Shown here piece by piece: positions 54,914 through 64,000 of a stretch of DNA of 64,000 bases. Position 1 is the first letter of the stretch, and each line of letters starts with the position of its first letter. The DNA lies in contig NZ_CP044065.1 of NCBI RefSeq assembly GCF_008693385.1, positions 434,001 through 498,000 of the forward strand, given 5' to 3'. The translations under genes were made by a program, and so were the position numbers. The notes beneath the pieces are model-generated. The model worked only from the letters and a program-made list of their open reading frames with translations. It did not search any database and was not told the origin of the DNA. Source of the stretch: Cupriavidus pauculus. Lineage in GTDB: Bacteria; Pseudomonadota; Gammaproteobacteria; Burkholderiales; Burkholderiaceae.

Positions 54914-55630
54914 TCAGAGTCCCAGCGCCTGGCGCTGATGGCGGACCAGTTCGGCGATGCCGGCTTCCGCGAGCCGCGTCATCGCATCGAGATCGGCACG
55001 CACGAACGGCGCGCCTTCGGCCGTGCCCTGGACCTCGACGAAACCGCCGCTGCCGGTCATGACCACGTTCATGTCGGTATCGCAGGTGCTGTCCTCAGCG
55101 TAGTCGAGGTCCAGCACGGGCATGCCATCGACCATGCCGACCGACACCGCCGCCACGAAGTCGCGGATCGGGCTCGCGGCGATCTGGCCGGCGGCCAGCA
55201 TCTTGCTCACGGCGTCGTGCGCGGCCACGAACGCGCCGGTAATGGCGGCCGTGCGTGTGCCGCCATCGGCCTGCAGCACGTCGCAATCGAGGTGGATGGT
55301 GTACTCGCCGAGCGCGGCGAGGTCGAACACGGAGCGCATCGCGCGGCCGATCAGGCGCTGGATCTCCTGCGTGCGGCCGGTCTGCTTGCCGCGCGCGGCC
55401 TCGCGGTCCGAGCGCGTGTGCGTGGCGCGGGGCAGCATGCCGTACTCGGCGGTGACCCAGCCTTCGCCGGAGCCCTTCTTGTGCGGCGGCACCTTGGCGA
55501 GCACGCTGGCCGTGCACAGGACCTTGGTATCGCCAAAGGCACACAGCACGGCGCCTTCGGCGTGGCGCGTGTAATGACGGGTCAGGGTGACAGGTCGCAG
55601 CGCATCGGCTGCGCGGCCGCTCGGTCGCAT
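54914..55630 (-). CDS. rph: Ribonuclease PH
   Basis: RNase PH, 238 residues, trims the 3' ends of tRNA precursors by phosphorolysis. It shows [72 protein letters not shown] and the C-terminal VEVQGTAEG. Full length. First gene of rph-rdgB-hemW. Confidence 0.98.
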   Translation of the reverse strand: MRPSGRAADALRPVTLTRHYTRHAEGAVLCAFGDTKVLCTASVLAKVPPHKKGSGEGWVTAEYGMLPRATHTRSDREAARGKQTGRTQEIQRLIGRAMRSVFDLAALGEYTIHLDCDVLQADGGTRTAAITGAFVAAHDAVSKMLAAGQIAASPIRDFVAAVSVGMVDGMPVLDLDYAEDSTCDTDMNVVMTGSGGFVEVQGTAEGAPFVRADLDAMTRLAEAGIAELVRHQRQALGL

Positions 55631-55704
55631 GGGGGAGTCTTTCGTGGAATCGATTGAGACCGCGATTCTAACGCCGCCCGGGTATGCGTGCTGCCAGAGG
55701 CCGC

Positions 55705-56619
55705 TTACCGCATGAAATTGCTGGTCTTGTCGATGGCGGCGCGGATCTCGGCAATCGAACGTTCGATTTCTTCCTCGGACAGCAGGTCGCTGTCGTTACC
55801 CGTGCGCTCGAGAATCGACGTCGTGAACGCGTTGAGCGGCAGCGTGTCGGTCAGCACGGCTTCCTCGCTCGGCGTCGCGGTGTCCAGCTCCCACATCATC
55901 GCGATCGCGGTGGTGTTGTCGGCACCTTCGCCGGCATTGAGCAGCGCCTGCTCGATCAGGTCCGGAATGGCATGCACCACGGACAGGTTGGTCACCTTGT
56001 CCACGATGACCCGTTCCTCGATGCTGCCCCACAGGCCGTCCGAGCACAGCATCGCCACGTCGCCCGGTTCCAGCCGCACCGGACCGCCGATATCGATCAG
56101 CGGCAGGTTGGGCGAGCCCAGGCAGTTGTACAGCTTGTTGCGCTCGGGATGGTTGGCCACATCCATCGGCAGCACGCGCTCCTGCTGCAGCAGGTTCTCG
56201 ATCTTCGAATGGTCGCGCGTGCGCGTCAGCAGGGCGCCCTTGCGCACGAGATACAGCCGCGAATCGCCCGCATGGGCCCAGTGGATCTGCCCCTGCTGGA
56301 TCAGGCAGCACACCACGGTCGTGCGGGGGATATCCGCTAATCGGTTGGCTTCCGCGTAACGGTGGATCTCGCGGTGCGCGAGCATGATCGTGTCCTGCAG
56401 GAAGTCCGCCGGGTTGCGGATGGCCGGGCGGGCCTGTGCCTGGAACTGGCGCGCGAGCGTCTGCAGCGCCTGCTGCGCGGCGACCTCGCCGAGCGCGTGG
56501 CCGCCAAGGCCGTCGGCCAGCACCATCAGCAGGGCATCGCGCGTGAAGCAGTAGCCCATGCGGTCCTGGTTGATGCGGCGGCCGCCCTTTCGGCTTTCCT
56601 GATAGACGGAGAATCGCAT
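55705..56619 (-). CDS. PP2C-family Ser/Thr protein phosphatase
   Basis: A 304-residue phosphatase of the Stp1 type. Metal-binding motifs are all kept: RRINQDR (Asp19), VLADGLGGH (Asp36), [18 protein letters not shown] and GADNTTAI. The C-terminal 50 residues are an acidic helix-rich tail ([20 protein letters not shown]) beyond the domain. It lies 110 bases downstream of a Ser/Thr kinase on the same strand, so the two likely form an opposing pair. Cytoplasmic; no membrane segment. Confidence 0.93.
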   Translation of the reverse strand: MRFSVYQESRKGGRRINQDRMGYCFTRDALLMVLADGLGGHALGEVAAQQALQTLARQFQAQARPAIRNPADFLQDTIMLAHREIHRYAEANRLADIPRTTVVCCLIQQGQIHWAHAGDSRLYLVRKGALLTRTRDHSKIENLLQQERVLPMDVANHPERNKLYNCLGSPNLPLIDIGGPVRLEPGDVAMLCSDGLWGSIEERVIVDKVTNLSVVHAIPDLIEQALLNAGEGADNTTAIAMMWELDTATPSEEAVLTDTLPLNAFTTSILERTGNDSDLLSEEEIERSIAEIRAAIDKTSNFMR

Positions 56620-56729
56620 GTTGGCTATTCGGTAACGTTCTGGGGCGCGCCGGCCGGGCAGTGGGCCACGCCGTCGCGCCGTGATTCAATCGGCGCCCGC
56701 GACTCGCGCGGCGCCCGTTCTTTGTCCGC

Positions 56730-57770
56730 TCAGTCGGTCCCCACCTCGCGGCGGCGCAGCAGCGTCATGAACCGGCTCGTCGCGCCGGGGCGCTCGGGCA
56801 TCGGCGCCGTGGCGGGCGATGCGCCGGCCAGCGCGGCCGCGGCGGACTGCTCGCCGAGCGCATTGCTCTGGTCGCGCAGTTCCTTCTGCAGGCGAAACAC
56901 GCTCTGCGGCCGCTCGGACGGCGTCAGCCGCAGGCACCATTCGACCAGATCGACGAGGCCGTTCGTGTACGTGCTGCGCAGGCGCGACATCGCCTCGCCC
57001 ATGCGGTCGTCCTTCTCGCGCTGGTTCGCTTCCTGCGGCGGCATGCCGGCCATGCAGGCATAGAGCGTGGCGCCCAGGCTGTAGATATCGGTCCATGGAC
57101 CGAGTTCGGAGTGCTTGCCGTACAGTTCGGGCGCGGCAAAGCCGGGCGTGTACATCGGCTGGAAGCGCGCGGCCTCCATGGTCAGGATCTGCCGCGCGGC
57201 GCCGAAGTCGAGCAGGATCGGCGACTCGTCCTCGCGCAGGTAGATGTTGCCGGGCTTGATATCCAGATGCAGCAGCTTGTGGATATGGACCTCGCGCAGC
57301 CCGCTCATCAGGTCGTGGAACACCTTGCGGATGAAGCGTTCGCGCAGCACCTTGGCGCGTCCCTGCTGCCGGGCCTGCAGGATATGCTCCTGCAGCGTCT
57401 TGCCCAGCTCGTAGTTCATGACCATGTAGACCGTGGAATTCTCGCGAAAGAAATTCACGACGCGTACCACGCTCGGATGGGAAATACGGGCGAGCGAACG
57501 GCCTTCTTCGAAGAAATACTTGAGCCCGAGCCGGAATGACGCGGCATTTTCGTCGGGCACCACGGGAATCAGTTCGCCCGGGCTGCGGCGCGCGAGCGAG
57601 GAGGGGAGATATTCCTTGATGGCGACGGGCGCGCCGGTTTCGTCGGTCGCGAGATAGACGAAACTGAACCCCCCGCTGGCCAACTTCTTTACAATGCGGT
57701 AGTTGGCAAGCAGCGTGCCGATTGGCAGCGGCGCACTCTTGGGTGGGTTAGCGCCCTTGGACTCTGTCAT
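56730..57770 (-). CDS. Eukaryotic-like Ser/Thr protein kinase
   Basis: A 346-residue Hanks-type kinase. Gly loop LASGGFSFVYLA, catalytic Lys52 (VAIKEY), catalytic loop HLDIKPGN (168-175), DFG at 188-190, and GFAAPELYG in place of APE. Leu replaces Arg in the HRD motif, a non-RD kinase that may not need activation-loop phosphorylation. No transmembrane helix or sensor domain. The C-terminus (about 290-346) is Ala/Pro-rich. Pairs with the PP2C gene; the substrates are unknown. Confidence 0.93.
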   Translation of the reverse strand: MTESKGANPPKSAPLPIGTLLANYRIVKKLASGGFSFVYLATDETGAPVAIKEYLPSSLARRSPGELIPVVPDENAASFRLGLKYFFEEGRSLARISHPSVVRVVNFFRENSTVYMVMNYELGKTLQEHILQARQQGRAKVLRERFIRKVFHDLMSGLREVHIHKLLHLDIKPGNIYLREDESPILLDFGAARQILTMEAARFQPMYTPGFAAPELYGKHSELGPWTDIYSLGATLYACMAGMPPQEANQREKDDRMGEAMSRLRSTYTNGLVDLVEWCLRLTPSERPQSVFRLQKELRDQSNALGEQSAAAALAGASPATAPMPERPGATSRFMTLLRRREVGTD

Positions 57771-57983
57771 AGGATTCGGGACCGGATTTGCTCACGGATT
57801 GTCCGGGCTAATCGGTCACTTGTAAAGGAACGTGTAGCGGGGTGTTGTCGCGCGGTGTCGCCATTATCCAACCCTCGCCGAATTTCATTCCGGCCTGCTG
57901 TTTTGCATGGCTTTTTCCCTGATTTTCGATGCCGCCCGGCCGCATTTCCGGCCCGGCCACCGAGTTATTCGCGAGATTACCCA

Positions 57984-58919
57984 ATGATTCACAGCATGAC
58001 AGGTTTTGGTTCGGCCACGCGGCAGGCGCCGCTGACGAACGCGCAGGGCGAGCCCAGCGGGCGGACCGCATCGGTTTCGGTCGAGTTCCGGACTGTCAAT
58101 TCGCGTTTCCTCGACCTGTTGTTCCGCGCGCCCGAGGAATGCCGCGCGTACGAGCCGGCGCTGCGTGAAATGCTGATGGGCGAACTGTCGCGCGGCAAGC
58201 TCGAATGCCGGATCAACCTGCAGCGCACGGACACCGGCGGCGCCACGCTGGCGCTGAACCAGGGCCTGCTGGACCAGATCCGCGCGCTGGAAACCACGGT
58301 AAGCGCCACCTTCGCGGGCGCGGGCTCGCTGCGCATGGGCGAGATCCTGCGCTGGCCCGGCGTGCTGGTGGAGCCGGAACTCTCGCAGGACGCCCTGCGC
58401 GAGGCCGTGATGGGCGCCGCCCGCGATGCGCTGAAGCAGTTGCTGGAAGCGCGCCGCCGCGAGGGCGAAGCCCTCAAGGCCACGCTCGAGGAGCGCGTCG
58501 ATGCGATGCTCGCGATCGTCGAGCGCCTGACGCCGACGATTCCGCAACTGATCGCGCATCATCAGGAGAAACTGACCGAGCGGCTGCAGGAGGCGTTCAA
58601 CCTCGCCGCGCCCACGGGCATGCCCTCGATGAGCCGCGACGAAATCGCCGAACGGATCCGCCAGGAAGCCACGGTGTACGGTATCCGCATCGATATCGCC
58701 GAGGAACTTTCGAGGCTCCAGGCCCACCTGAATGAAACGCGGCATATCCTGAAGAAGGGCGGCCAGGTCGGCAAGCGGCTCGACTTCATGATGCAGGAGC
58801 TCAACCGCGAAGCCAACACGCTGGGTTCGAAGGCAGCCGCCAAGGAACTCTCCGACGCCTCGATGGAGCTCAAGCTGCTGATCGAGCAGATGCGCGAGCA
58901 GATCCAGAACCTCGAATAA
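57984..58919 (+). CDS. yicC: YicC-family endoribonuclease
   Basis: A 311-residue protein with family features [48 protein letters not shown] and the C-terminal signature [27 protein letters not shown]. YicC proteins are RNases with roles in sRNA decay and stationary phase. An earlier frame opening at 57855 is ignored; ATG 57984 is the family start. Upstream of gmk (33 bases), the usual pairing. Confidence 0.95.
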
Positions 58920-58952
58920 CGATTTACCCGATCCACACGATTCACGATCATC

Positions 58953-59603
58953 ATGAGCGACTCGACCCATACTGCCATCGACACCGCCTATCCCGGCAAC
59001 CTGTTCATGGTGGTCGCGCCCTCCGGGGCCGGCAAGTCCACGCTGGTCAATGCGCTGCTCGCGCAGGACCCGGCCATCCGCCTGTCCATTTCGCACACCA
59101 CGCGCGCGCCGCGTCCCGGCGAGCAGAATGGCCGCGAATACCATTTCACGACCATCGACACGTTCCGCGCCGCGCGCGACCGCGGGGACTTCCTCGAGTG
59201 GGCGGAAGTCCACGGCAACTACTACGCGACGTCGCGCGTGTGGATCGAGGAACAGATGGCGCAGGGCAACGACGTGCTGCTGGAGATCGACTGGCAGGGC
59301 GCGCAGCAGGTGCACAAGCGGTTCTCCAATGCGATGGAGATCTTTATCCTCCCGCCGTCGCTGACGGCGCTCGAGGAACGGCTCAAGAAGCGCGGCCAGG
59401 ACGAGCCCAACGTGATCGTGCGGCGCCTGCTGGCCGCGGGGAGCGAAATGGCGCACGCGAGCGAGTCCGACTACGTGATCATCAACGAGGTGTTCGAAGA
59501 CGCGCTGGAGCAGCTCAAGAACGTCGTTCGTGCGACACGTCTGCGCTTTTCGTCGCAGAAGGCGCGTCACGCGGAGCTCTTTATCGAGCTCGGAATCCAC
59601 TGA
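58953..59603 (+). CDS. gmk: Guanylate kinase
   Basis: Gmk, 216 residues, GMP to GDP. Walker [10 protein letters not shown], then [38 protein letters not shown] and the [11 protein letters not shown] region. Slightly longer N-terminus than E. coli. Followed by rpoZ. Confidence 0.98.
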
Positions 59604-59698
59604 GAACTTCAGTGAGTCATGGGCGGCCGGACCCGTTTCGGCCGCGTGCTGTAAAATGGCGGCCTGTCGAACAGGTTTTATCCCAAGGTGGATTTGAT

Positions 59699-59902
59699 AT
59701 GGCGCGTATTACCGTCGAAGATTGTCTGAAACACATCCCGAATCGTTTCGAGCTCGCGCTCGCCGCGACGTACCGTGCACGCCAGCTGGTGCAGGGTCAC
59801 ACGCCCAAGGTCGAAGCGAAGGACAAGCCCACGGTCGTGGCACTGCGTGAAATCGCCTCGGGCCAGGTCGGCATCGAGATGCTGAAGAAGGTCCCGACCT
59901 GA
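59699..59902 (+). CDS. rpoZ: RNA polymerase omega subunit
   Basis: Omega, 67 residues, helps assemble RNA polymerase and forms part of a ppGpp site in proteobacteria. It reads [19 protein letters not shown] and [20 protein letters not shown] box at 59652-59657 is a likely -10 of its own promoter, 42 bases upstream. The next gene is spoT, the usual order. Confidence 0.97.
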
Positions 59903-59960
59903 TTGGTCAGGCGGCCCATCGTGTGTCCTCGCTACCAGCCGGATTCCATAGGCCGCCATC

Positions 59961-62483
59961 ATGTCTTCCCTGCCGCCTGCACCCCCTGCTTCCTCCGGCC
60001 CCTCCGGTCCGGCCGGGCGTAGGCAAGGCAACCCCGGCTCGCCCTCAGTGACGGCACGCACCGGCGCACCCAATCTCCCCGATCCGCTCGGCAACGACGT
60101 TGTCGGGGAGCGGGCGGTCGTCCCGCCCATCGCGCAAACGAAGGCGCAGACGAAGTCCCGCGCCGCCACCGAGACCGAAGAGCTGCTGGCGGAGCCGCCC
60201 GCGAGCGTGCCGCCGCCGGCGCCCGGCAGCGACCTCTATATCGACGCGGTGCTGGCGCAGTCCTACCGGCACTTCTTCGGCCCCACGTCGCAACCCGCGG
60301 TCCCGCCGCGGCAGCAGGTCATCTCGATCGCTCGGCTCATGGAGAAGCTGGCTTATCTGAAGCCAGCCGATCAGGCCGTCGTGCGCGAGGCATTCCAGTT
60401 CTCCGACGAGGCGCACCTCGGCCAGTACCGGCAGAGCGGGGAGCCGTACATCACGCACCCCGTCGCGGTGGCCGAACTGTGCGCGGAGTGGAAGCTCGAC
60501 GTGCAGTCGATCATGGCCGCGCTGCTGCACGACGTGATCGAGGACCAGGGGATCACCAAGAGCGAGCTCGCGGAGAAGTTCGGTCCCAAGGTGGCCGAAC
60601 TCGTCGATGGGCTGACCAAGCTCGACAAGCTCGAATTCCAGAGCCGCGAACAGGCGCAGGCGGAAAGCTTCCGCAAGATGCTGCTCGCGATGGCGCGCGA
60701 CGTGCGCGTGATTCTCGTCAAGCTGGCCGACCGCACGCACAACATGCGCACGCTCGGCTTCGTGCCGCCCGAGAAGCGCCGCCGCATCGCGCTCGAGACG
60801 ATGGAGATCTACGCGCCCATCGCGCACCGTCTCGGTCTCAACACGATCTATCGCGAACTGCAGGAGCTGTCGTTCAAGGTCGGCTCGCCGTTCCGCTACG
60901 CCACGCTCGAGAAAGCCGTGAAGGCCGCGCGCGGCAACCGCCGCGAAGTGGTCAAGCGCATTCTCGAGGCCGCGCAGCATGCGCTGGCCGACGCGGGCAT
61001 CGTCGCCGAACTGTCGGGCCGCGAGAAGACGCTCTACAGCATCTATCGCAAGATGCACGACAAGCAGCTGTCGTTCTCGCAGGTGCTCGACGTCTACGGT
61101 TTCCGCGTGGTCGTGGAAACGCAGATGCACTGCTACATGGCCATGGGCGCGCTGCACGGCCTGTACAAGCCGATGCCGGGCAAGTTCAAGGACTACATCG
61201 CGATTCCGAAGATCAACGGCTACCAGTCGCTGCATACGACGCTGGTGGGTCCGTTCGGCACGCCCGTCGAGTTCCAGATCCGCACGCGCGGCATGCACCA
61301 GATCGCCGAGGCCGGCGTGGCTGCGCACTGGATGTACAAGCATCAGGCCGATCACGCCAACGATATCCAGCAGCAGGCGCACCAGTGGCTGCAGTCGCTG
61401 CTCGATATCCAGAGCCAGACCGGCGATTCGCAGGAATTCCTCGAGCACGTCAAGATCGACCTGTTCCCGGACGCGGTCTACGTGTTCACGCCCAAGGGCC
61501 ATATCCGCGCGCTGCCGCGCGGCGCCACCGCGCTCGACTTCGCGTACGCGGTGCACAGCGACCTCGGCAACCAGTGCGTGGCCGTCAAGATCAACAACGA
61601 GCTGCTGCCGCTGCGCACGGAGCTCAAGAGCGGCGATATCGTCGAGGTGGTGACGGCGCCGTACTCGAAGCCCAATCCGGCGTGGCTCGCGTTCGTGCGT
61701 ACCGGCAAGGCGCGTGCGGCGATTCGCCACTACCTCAAGACGACCAAGCTCGACGAGGCGATCCAGCTCGGCGAGCGCCTCCTCGAGCAGGCGGCGCGGC
61801 AGCTGGGCATCGAACTCAAGGCGGTGCCGCAGGCCGTGTGGGACCGCATGATCCAGTGGACCGGCAACAAGCATCGCGAGGATATCTTCGCGGACCTCGC
61901 GCTGGGCCGCCGCGTGCCGGCCGTGGTGGCGCGCCGCATGGAAATCCTGCTGCAGGAGTTGTCCGGCGATGTCGATAGCGCGCTGCTGGCCGCCGTGCAG
62001 ACCTTCGCGGGCGAGGAAGCCCCGGCCGTGGCGATTACCGGCGACGAAGGCATGTCGATGATCTTCTCGGCATGCTGCCGCCCGATTCCCGGCGATTCGA
62101 TCGTCGGCTATCTCGGCAAGGGAGAAGGCCTGCAGATCCACGTGCAGGATTGCAAGGTGGCCAAGCGGCTGCACAGCAAGGATCCCGAGCACTGGATCGA
62201 GGTCATGTGGGCGAAGAAGACCACGCGCGCGTTCGACGTCTCGATCAAGGTCATGGTGCACAACGTGAAGGGCATCGTGGCGCGCGTCGCTGCAGACCTC
62301 ACGTCGGCGGACGCCAACGTGGCCCACGTGTCGATGGAGCAGCAGCAGGGCGGCCATCAGGAAGCCACGTACATGCAGTTCGTGATCCAGGTGCAGAACC
62401 GTCTGCACCTCGCCAACGTCATGCGCGCGCTGCGCCGCAATCCGGACGTGATCCGGATCTTCCGCGACCGTAACGACGGCTGA
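59961..62483 (+). CDS. spoT: Bifunctional (p)ppGpp synthetase/hydrolase
   Basis: An 840-residue RelA/SpoT protein. After a Pro/Ala-rich N-terminus of about 95 residues with low complexity, the hydrolase HD domain is intact (His190-Asp191 in LLHDVIEDQ, TKLDKLEFQSREQAQAE). The synthetase domain has GREKTLYSIYRKM, DVYGFRVVVE and KDYIAIPKINGYQSLHTT. TGS, helical, CC and ACT domains follow to the end. The intact HD suggests both activities. The N-terminal extension could be shortened if a later start is used. Downstream of rpoZ. Confidence 0.96.
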   Translation: MSSLPPAPPASSGPSGPAGRRQGNPGSPSVTARTGAPNLPDPLGNDVVGERAVVPPIAQTKAQTKSRAATETEELLAEPPASVPPPAPGSDLYIDAVLAQSYRHFFGPTSQPAVPPRQQVISIARLMEKLAYLKPADQAVVREAFQFSDEAHLGQYRQSGEPYITHPVAVAELCAEWKLDVQSIMAALLHDVIEDQGITKSELAEKFGPKVAELVDGLTKLDKLEFQSREQAQAESFRKMLLAMARDVRVILVKLADRTHNMRTLGFVPPEKRRRIALETMEIYAPIAHRLGLNTIYRELQELSFKVGSPFRYATLEKAVKAARGNRREVVKRILEAAQHALADAGIVAELSGREKTLYSIYRKMHDKQLSFSQVLDVYGFRVVVETQMHCYMAMGALHGLYKPMPGKFKDYIAIPKINGYQSLHTTLVGPFGTPVEFQIRTRGMHQIAEAGVAAHWMYKHQADHANDIQQQAHQWLQSLLDIQSQTGDSQEFLEHVKIDLFPDAVYVFTPKGHIRALPRGATALDFAYAVHSDLGNQCVAVKINNELLPLRTELKSGDIVEVVTAPYSKPNPAWLAFVRTGKARAAIRHYLKTTKLDEAIQLGERLLEQAARQLGIELKAVPQAVWDRMIQWTGNKHREDIFADLALGRRVPAVVARRMEILLQELSGDVDSALLAAVQTFAGEEAPAVAITGDEGMSMIFSACCRPIPGDSIVGYLGKGEGLQIHVQDCKVAKRLHSKDPEHWIEVMWAKKTTRAFDVSIKVMVHNVKGIVARVAADLTSADANVAHVSMEQQQGGHQEATYMQFVIQVQNRLHLANVMRALRRNPDVIRIFRDRNDG

Positions 62484-62491
62484 CCCGCCGG

Positions 62492-63064
62492 TCAGGCCTC
62501 CGCTTGCCCCCGCTTCGGGTAGCGGACTTCCAGAATATCGATCTGTTCGATGCCGGCCGGCGTTCGCAGCGGCACGGTATCGCCCTCGCGCGCCTTGATC
62601 AGTGCCTTGGCGATCGGCGAGATCCAGCTCACGCGATGGGTGTCGAGGTCCACCTCGTCCATGCCGACGATGGTGATCGTGGTCTCCTCGCCGGCCTGGT
62701 TCGCATAGGTCACGGTGGCGCCGAAGAAGATCTGGTCGTTGTCGCCCTGCAGGGAGGGATCGACGACCTCCGCCTTATCGAGCCGGCGCGTGAGAAAGCG
62801 GATGCGCCGATCGATCTCGCGCAGCCGCTTCTTGCCATAGAGGTAGTCACCGTTCTCCGAGCGGTCGCCATTCGATGCGGCCCACGACACGATCTGCACG
62901 ACGTCCGGCCGATCCACGTCGATCAGATGCATGAGTTCGTTGCGCAGGCGGTCGTAGCCGGTGGCGGTGATGTAGTTCTTGGTTCCCGCCGGAATCGGTG
63001 TGGCGCCTTCCGGAAGGTCGTCGTCGTCCTCGTCGGACGACTCTTTGACAAATGCCTTGTTCAT
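62492..63064 (-). CDS. greB: Transcription elongation factor GreB
   Basis: A 190-residue Gre factor that rescues backtracked RNA polymerase by stimulating cleavage. The coiled-coil N-terminal domain carries GDRSENGDYLYGKKRLREIDRRI with the acidic tip, and the C-terminal FKBP-like domain is IKAREGDTVPLRTPAG. An acidic leader (ESSDEDDDDLPEG) is a common Burkholderiaceae addition. ATG 63064 is preferred to a GTG at 63076. Convergent with spoT. Confidence 0.94.
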   Translation of the reverse strand: MNKAFVKESSDEDDDDLPEGATPIPAGTKNYITATGYDRLRNELMHLIDVDRPDVVQIVSWAASNGDRSENGDYLYGKKRLREIDRRIRFLTRRLDKAEVVDPSLQGDNDQIFFGATVTYANQAGEETTITIVGMDEVDLDTHRVSWISPIAKALIKAREGDTVPLRTPAGIEQIDILEVRYPKRGQAEA

Positions 63065-63188
63065 GGTCGGGATCACTTCATGAGGCTGTCATTATAGAAA
63101 GTTGCGGCTCTGCGGCCCCGATGGCGAAAAAAATGCACGAAGGGGCTTCCCAAAAATCAAAACTTCTATATAATCTCTTTTCTCGCGT

Positions 63189-63265
63189 GCGGCTGTAGCT
63201 CAGTTGGATAGAGTACTTGGCTACGAACCAAGGGGTCGTGGGTTCGAATCCTGCCAGCCGCGCCA
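63189..63265 (+). tRNA. tRNA-Arg (anticodon ACG)
   Basis: Acceptor GCGGCTG/CAGCCGC, D-arm TAGCTCAGTTGGATAGAG, anticodon loop CTACGAA with ACG at 63223-63225, T-loop GTTCGAATC, discriminator G and encoded CCA. The A34 is expected to become inosine, reading CGU, CGC and CGA. A terminator follows. Confidence 0.98.
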
Positions 63266-63279
63266 CCTATAGAGACGAA

Positions 63280-63306
63280 GGGCTTCCGGAAACGGAAGCC
63301 CTTTTT
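63280..63306 (+). terminator. Terminator after tRNA-Arg
   Basis: Stem GGGCTTCCG, GAAA tetraloop, stem CGGAAGCCC, then TTTTT. A strong Rho-independent terminator 15 bases after the tRNA. Confidence 0.93.
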
Positions 63307-63350
63307 CTTTTCCGCTTCCTTTTCCGCTTCCCTTTTCCGCTTCCTTTTCT
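63306..63350. repeat. Tandem repeat of TTTTCCGCTTCC
   Basis: Three full copies of TTTTCCGCTTCC (one with an extra C) and a partial one follow the tRNA terminator. A pyrimidine-only tract on this strand; likely slippage-derived and variable between strains. Confidence 0.8.
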
Positions 63351-63427
63351 CGCATCTTCCTCTCATTCCCGGAACGCCTTCCCGTCGCCAGGCTCCAACC
63401 TCTGTGATCACACACGGGAGAGACCTC

Positions 63428-63697
63428 ATGGCAAGCGATGACTGGCGCGTGGAGCAATACCGCGGCAAGGACGCCTACGTCCTGATTTCGCCGCAGCGAG
63501 AGCACATCGCGGGCAGCGTCGATGAGACGCAGCTGTGGACCTACGAGGTTCGCATCGCGGAGGAGGGCACCGATCCTGCCGACGCGGGCGATACCGAAGT
63601 GCTGCAGAGTGGCAATCATGTCTTCGCGACGCGTCATGCGGCCGAGACCGCCGCGTTCGCCGCGGCGTACGCGCTGATCGACAAGCTGCTCGCATAA
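63428..63697 (+). CDS. Small hypothetical protein
   Basis: An 89-residue acidic protein with MASDDWRVEQYRGKDAYVLISPQ and EVLQSGNHVFATRHAAETAAFAAAYALIDKLLA, ending in an amphipathic Ala-rich helix. GGGAGAG precedes the ATG at 63428, chosen over 63404. No family recognised. A 10-base perfect hairpin (63711-63735) follows. Confidence 0.7.
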   Translation: MASDDWRVEQYRGKDAYVLISPQREHIAGSVDETQLWTYEVRIAEEGTDPADAGDTEVLQSGNHVFATRHAAETAAFAAAYALIDKLLA

Positions 63698-63710
63698 TCC
63701 ACCTTCCGCG

Positions 63711-63735
63711 CGCCATTGCGGTTCTCGCAATGGCG
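63711..63735. other. Perfect hairpin after the small hypothetical gene
   Basis: CGCCATTGCG-GTTCT-CGCAATGGCG, a 10-base stem with a 5-base loop, 14 bases after the stop. No T-run, so it could be a weak terminator or 3' stabiliser. Confidence 0.5.
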
Positions 63736-63846
63736 CATGTCGACAGCCATTGCCGCGCGTTTGACGCGGATCATTTTTGTCGCGAAGGGTTGGACCTACG
63801 CTGGAATTGGACGCGGAGTTGCGCGTCGCAGTGGCAGGAGCCAACC

Positions 63847-64000
63847 ATGAAGGAGTACGACGGATACAAGATCCTCTACGAAGTGATCGCCATGCCCAAG
63901 GGCAAGTGGGCCATCATGATCGAGGTCATTCATCGCGAGAGCGGCACGACGATCGCAGAGCGGCACAACCCGTTTCCCGTGCACGCATTCGACACGAAGC
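63847..64000 (+). CDS. Hypothetical protein, N-terminal part (runs off the window)
   Basis: Starts MKEYDGYKILYEVIAMPKGK and continues WAIMIEVIHRESGTTIAERH to the window edge; 51 codons visible. Beta-rich and soluble-looking. GGCAGGAG lies a few bases before the ATG. No family recognised. Confidence 0.7.
   Translation, partial: MKEYDGYKILYEVIAMPKGKWAIMIEVIHRESGTTIAERHNPFPVHAFDTK

Noticed and set aside
60045..62408. Minus-strand open frame of 787 codons opposite spoT
   Set aside because: Shadow of spoT; no start site, domain or neighbour support.
1..64000. CRISPR arrays, insertion sequences, prophage or toxin-antitoxin genes
   Set aside because: No regularly spaced repeats, transposases, integrases or phage genes were seen; the few tandem repeats are short and lack spacers.

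Overview
The window is a high-GC, densely packed bacterial chromosome segment. The proteins and gene orders (trmD-rplS, dnaE next to LPS glycosyltransferases and msbA, hemF-nadD-rsfS-rlmH-maf-rng, yicC-gmk-rpoZ-spoT-greB) are those of a betaproteobacterium of the Burkholderiaceae, most like Cupriavidus/Ralstonia. This is recognition by eye, not a database match. I see no insertion sequence, prophage, CRISPR array or rRNA. There are two tRNA genes: Ser-TGA and Arg-ACG.

Layout: 1-2265 trmD end, rplS, a Nudix CoA pyrophosphatase, trhO. 2430-9861 dnaE, two LPS-type glycosyltransferases and the lipid A flippase msbA. 9926-11066 an AhpD-like protein and a small lipoprotein. 11201-24154 a large phosphonate locus. 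24217-31577 a minus-strand housekeeping run (rng, maf, rlmH, rsfS, nadD, hemF, purD, yebC). 31724-39284 a HerA-type ATPase, porin, upp, a Bug receptor, a DMT permease, an atypical SDR, mgsA and a DUF1232 protein. 39380-44143 a BMP-type nucleoside ABC importer. 44398-49378 a pirin and an osmoprotectant ABC importer with a long structured leader. 49448-51969 a semialdehyde dehydrogenase with its FadR-type regulator. 52169-64000 tRNA-Ser, a glycine-zipper lipoprotein, hemW-rdgB-rph, a PP2C phosphatase and Ser/Thr kinase pair, yicC, gmk, rpoZ, spoT, greB, tRNA-Arg and two small unknown genes.

The phosphonate locus is the most interesting part. It has three transcription units. One (minus) is phnG-H-I-J-K-L-M, the C-P lyase core. 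The second (plus, divergent from it) is the regulator phnF, then a second phnM, a DUF1045 2H-phosphoesterase-like gene and phnN. The third (minus, converging on the second) is the importer phnC-D-E followed by an HD-domain protein that keeps every active-site residue I recall for the PhnZ/TmpB oxygenases. No phnP is present; DUF1045 is the likely replacement. A near-consensus Pho box with a well-placed -10 lies before phnC. GTCTATAC/GTCTAGAC palindromes that fit a PhnF operator lie before phnG and before the second phnM. The picture is phosphate-starvation control of uptake, effector-responsive control of the lyase, and possibly a second, oxidative route of C-P cleavage fed by the same importer.

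Other points worth a look are the mutually exclusive hairpins in the leader of the osmoprotectant operon, a hairpin leader before the nucleoside importer, a histone-H1-like Lys/Ala/Thr tail on RsfS, and an SDR lacking the YxxxK catalytic motif.
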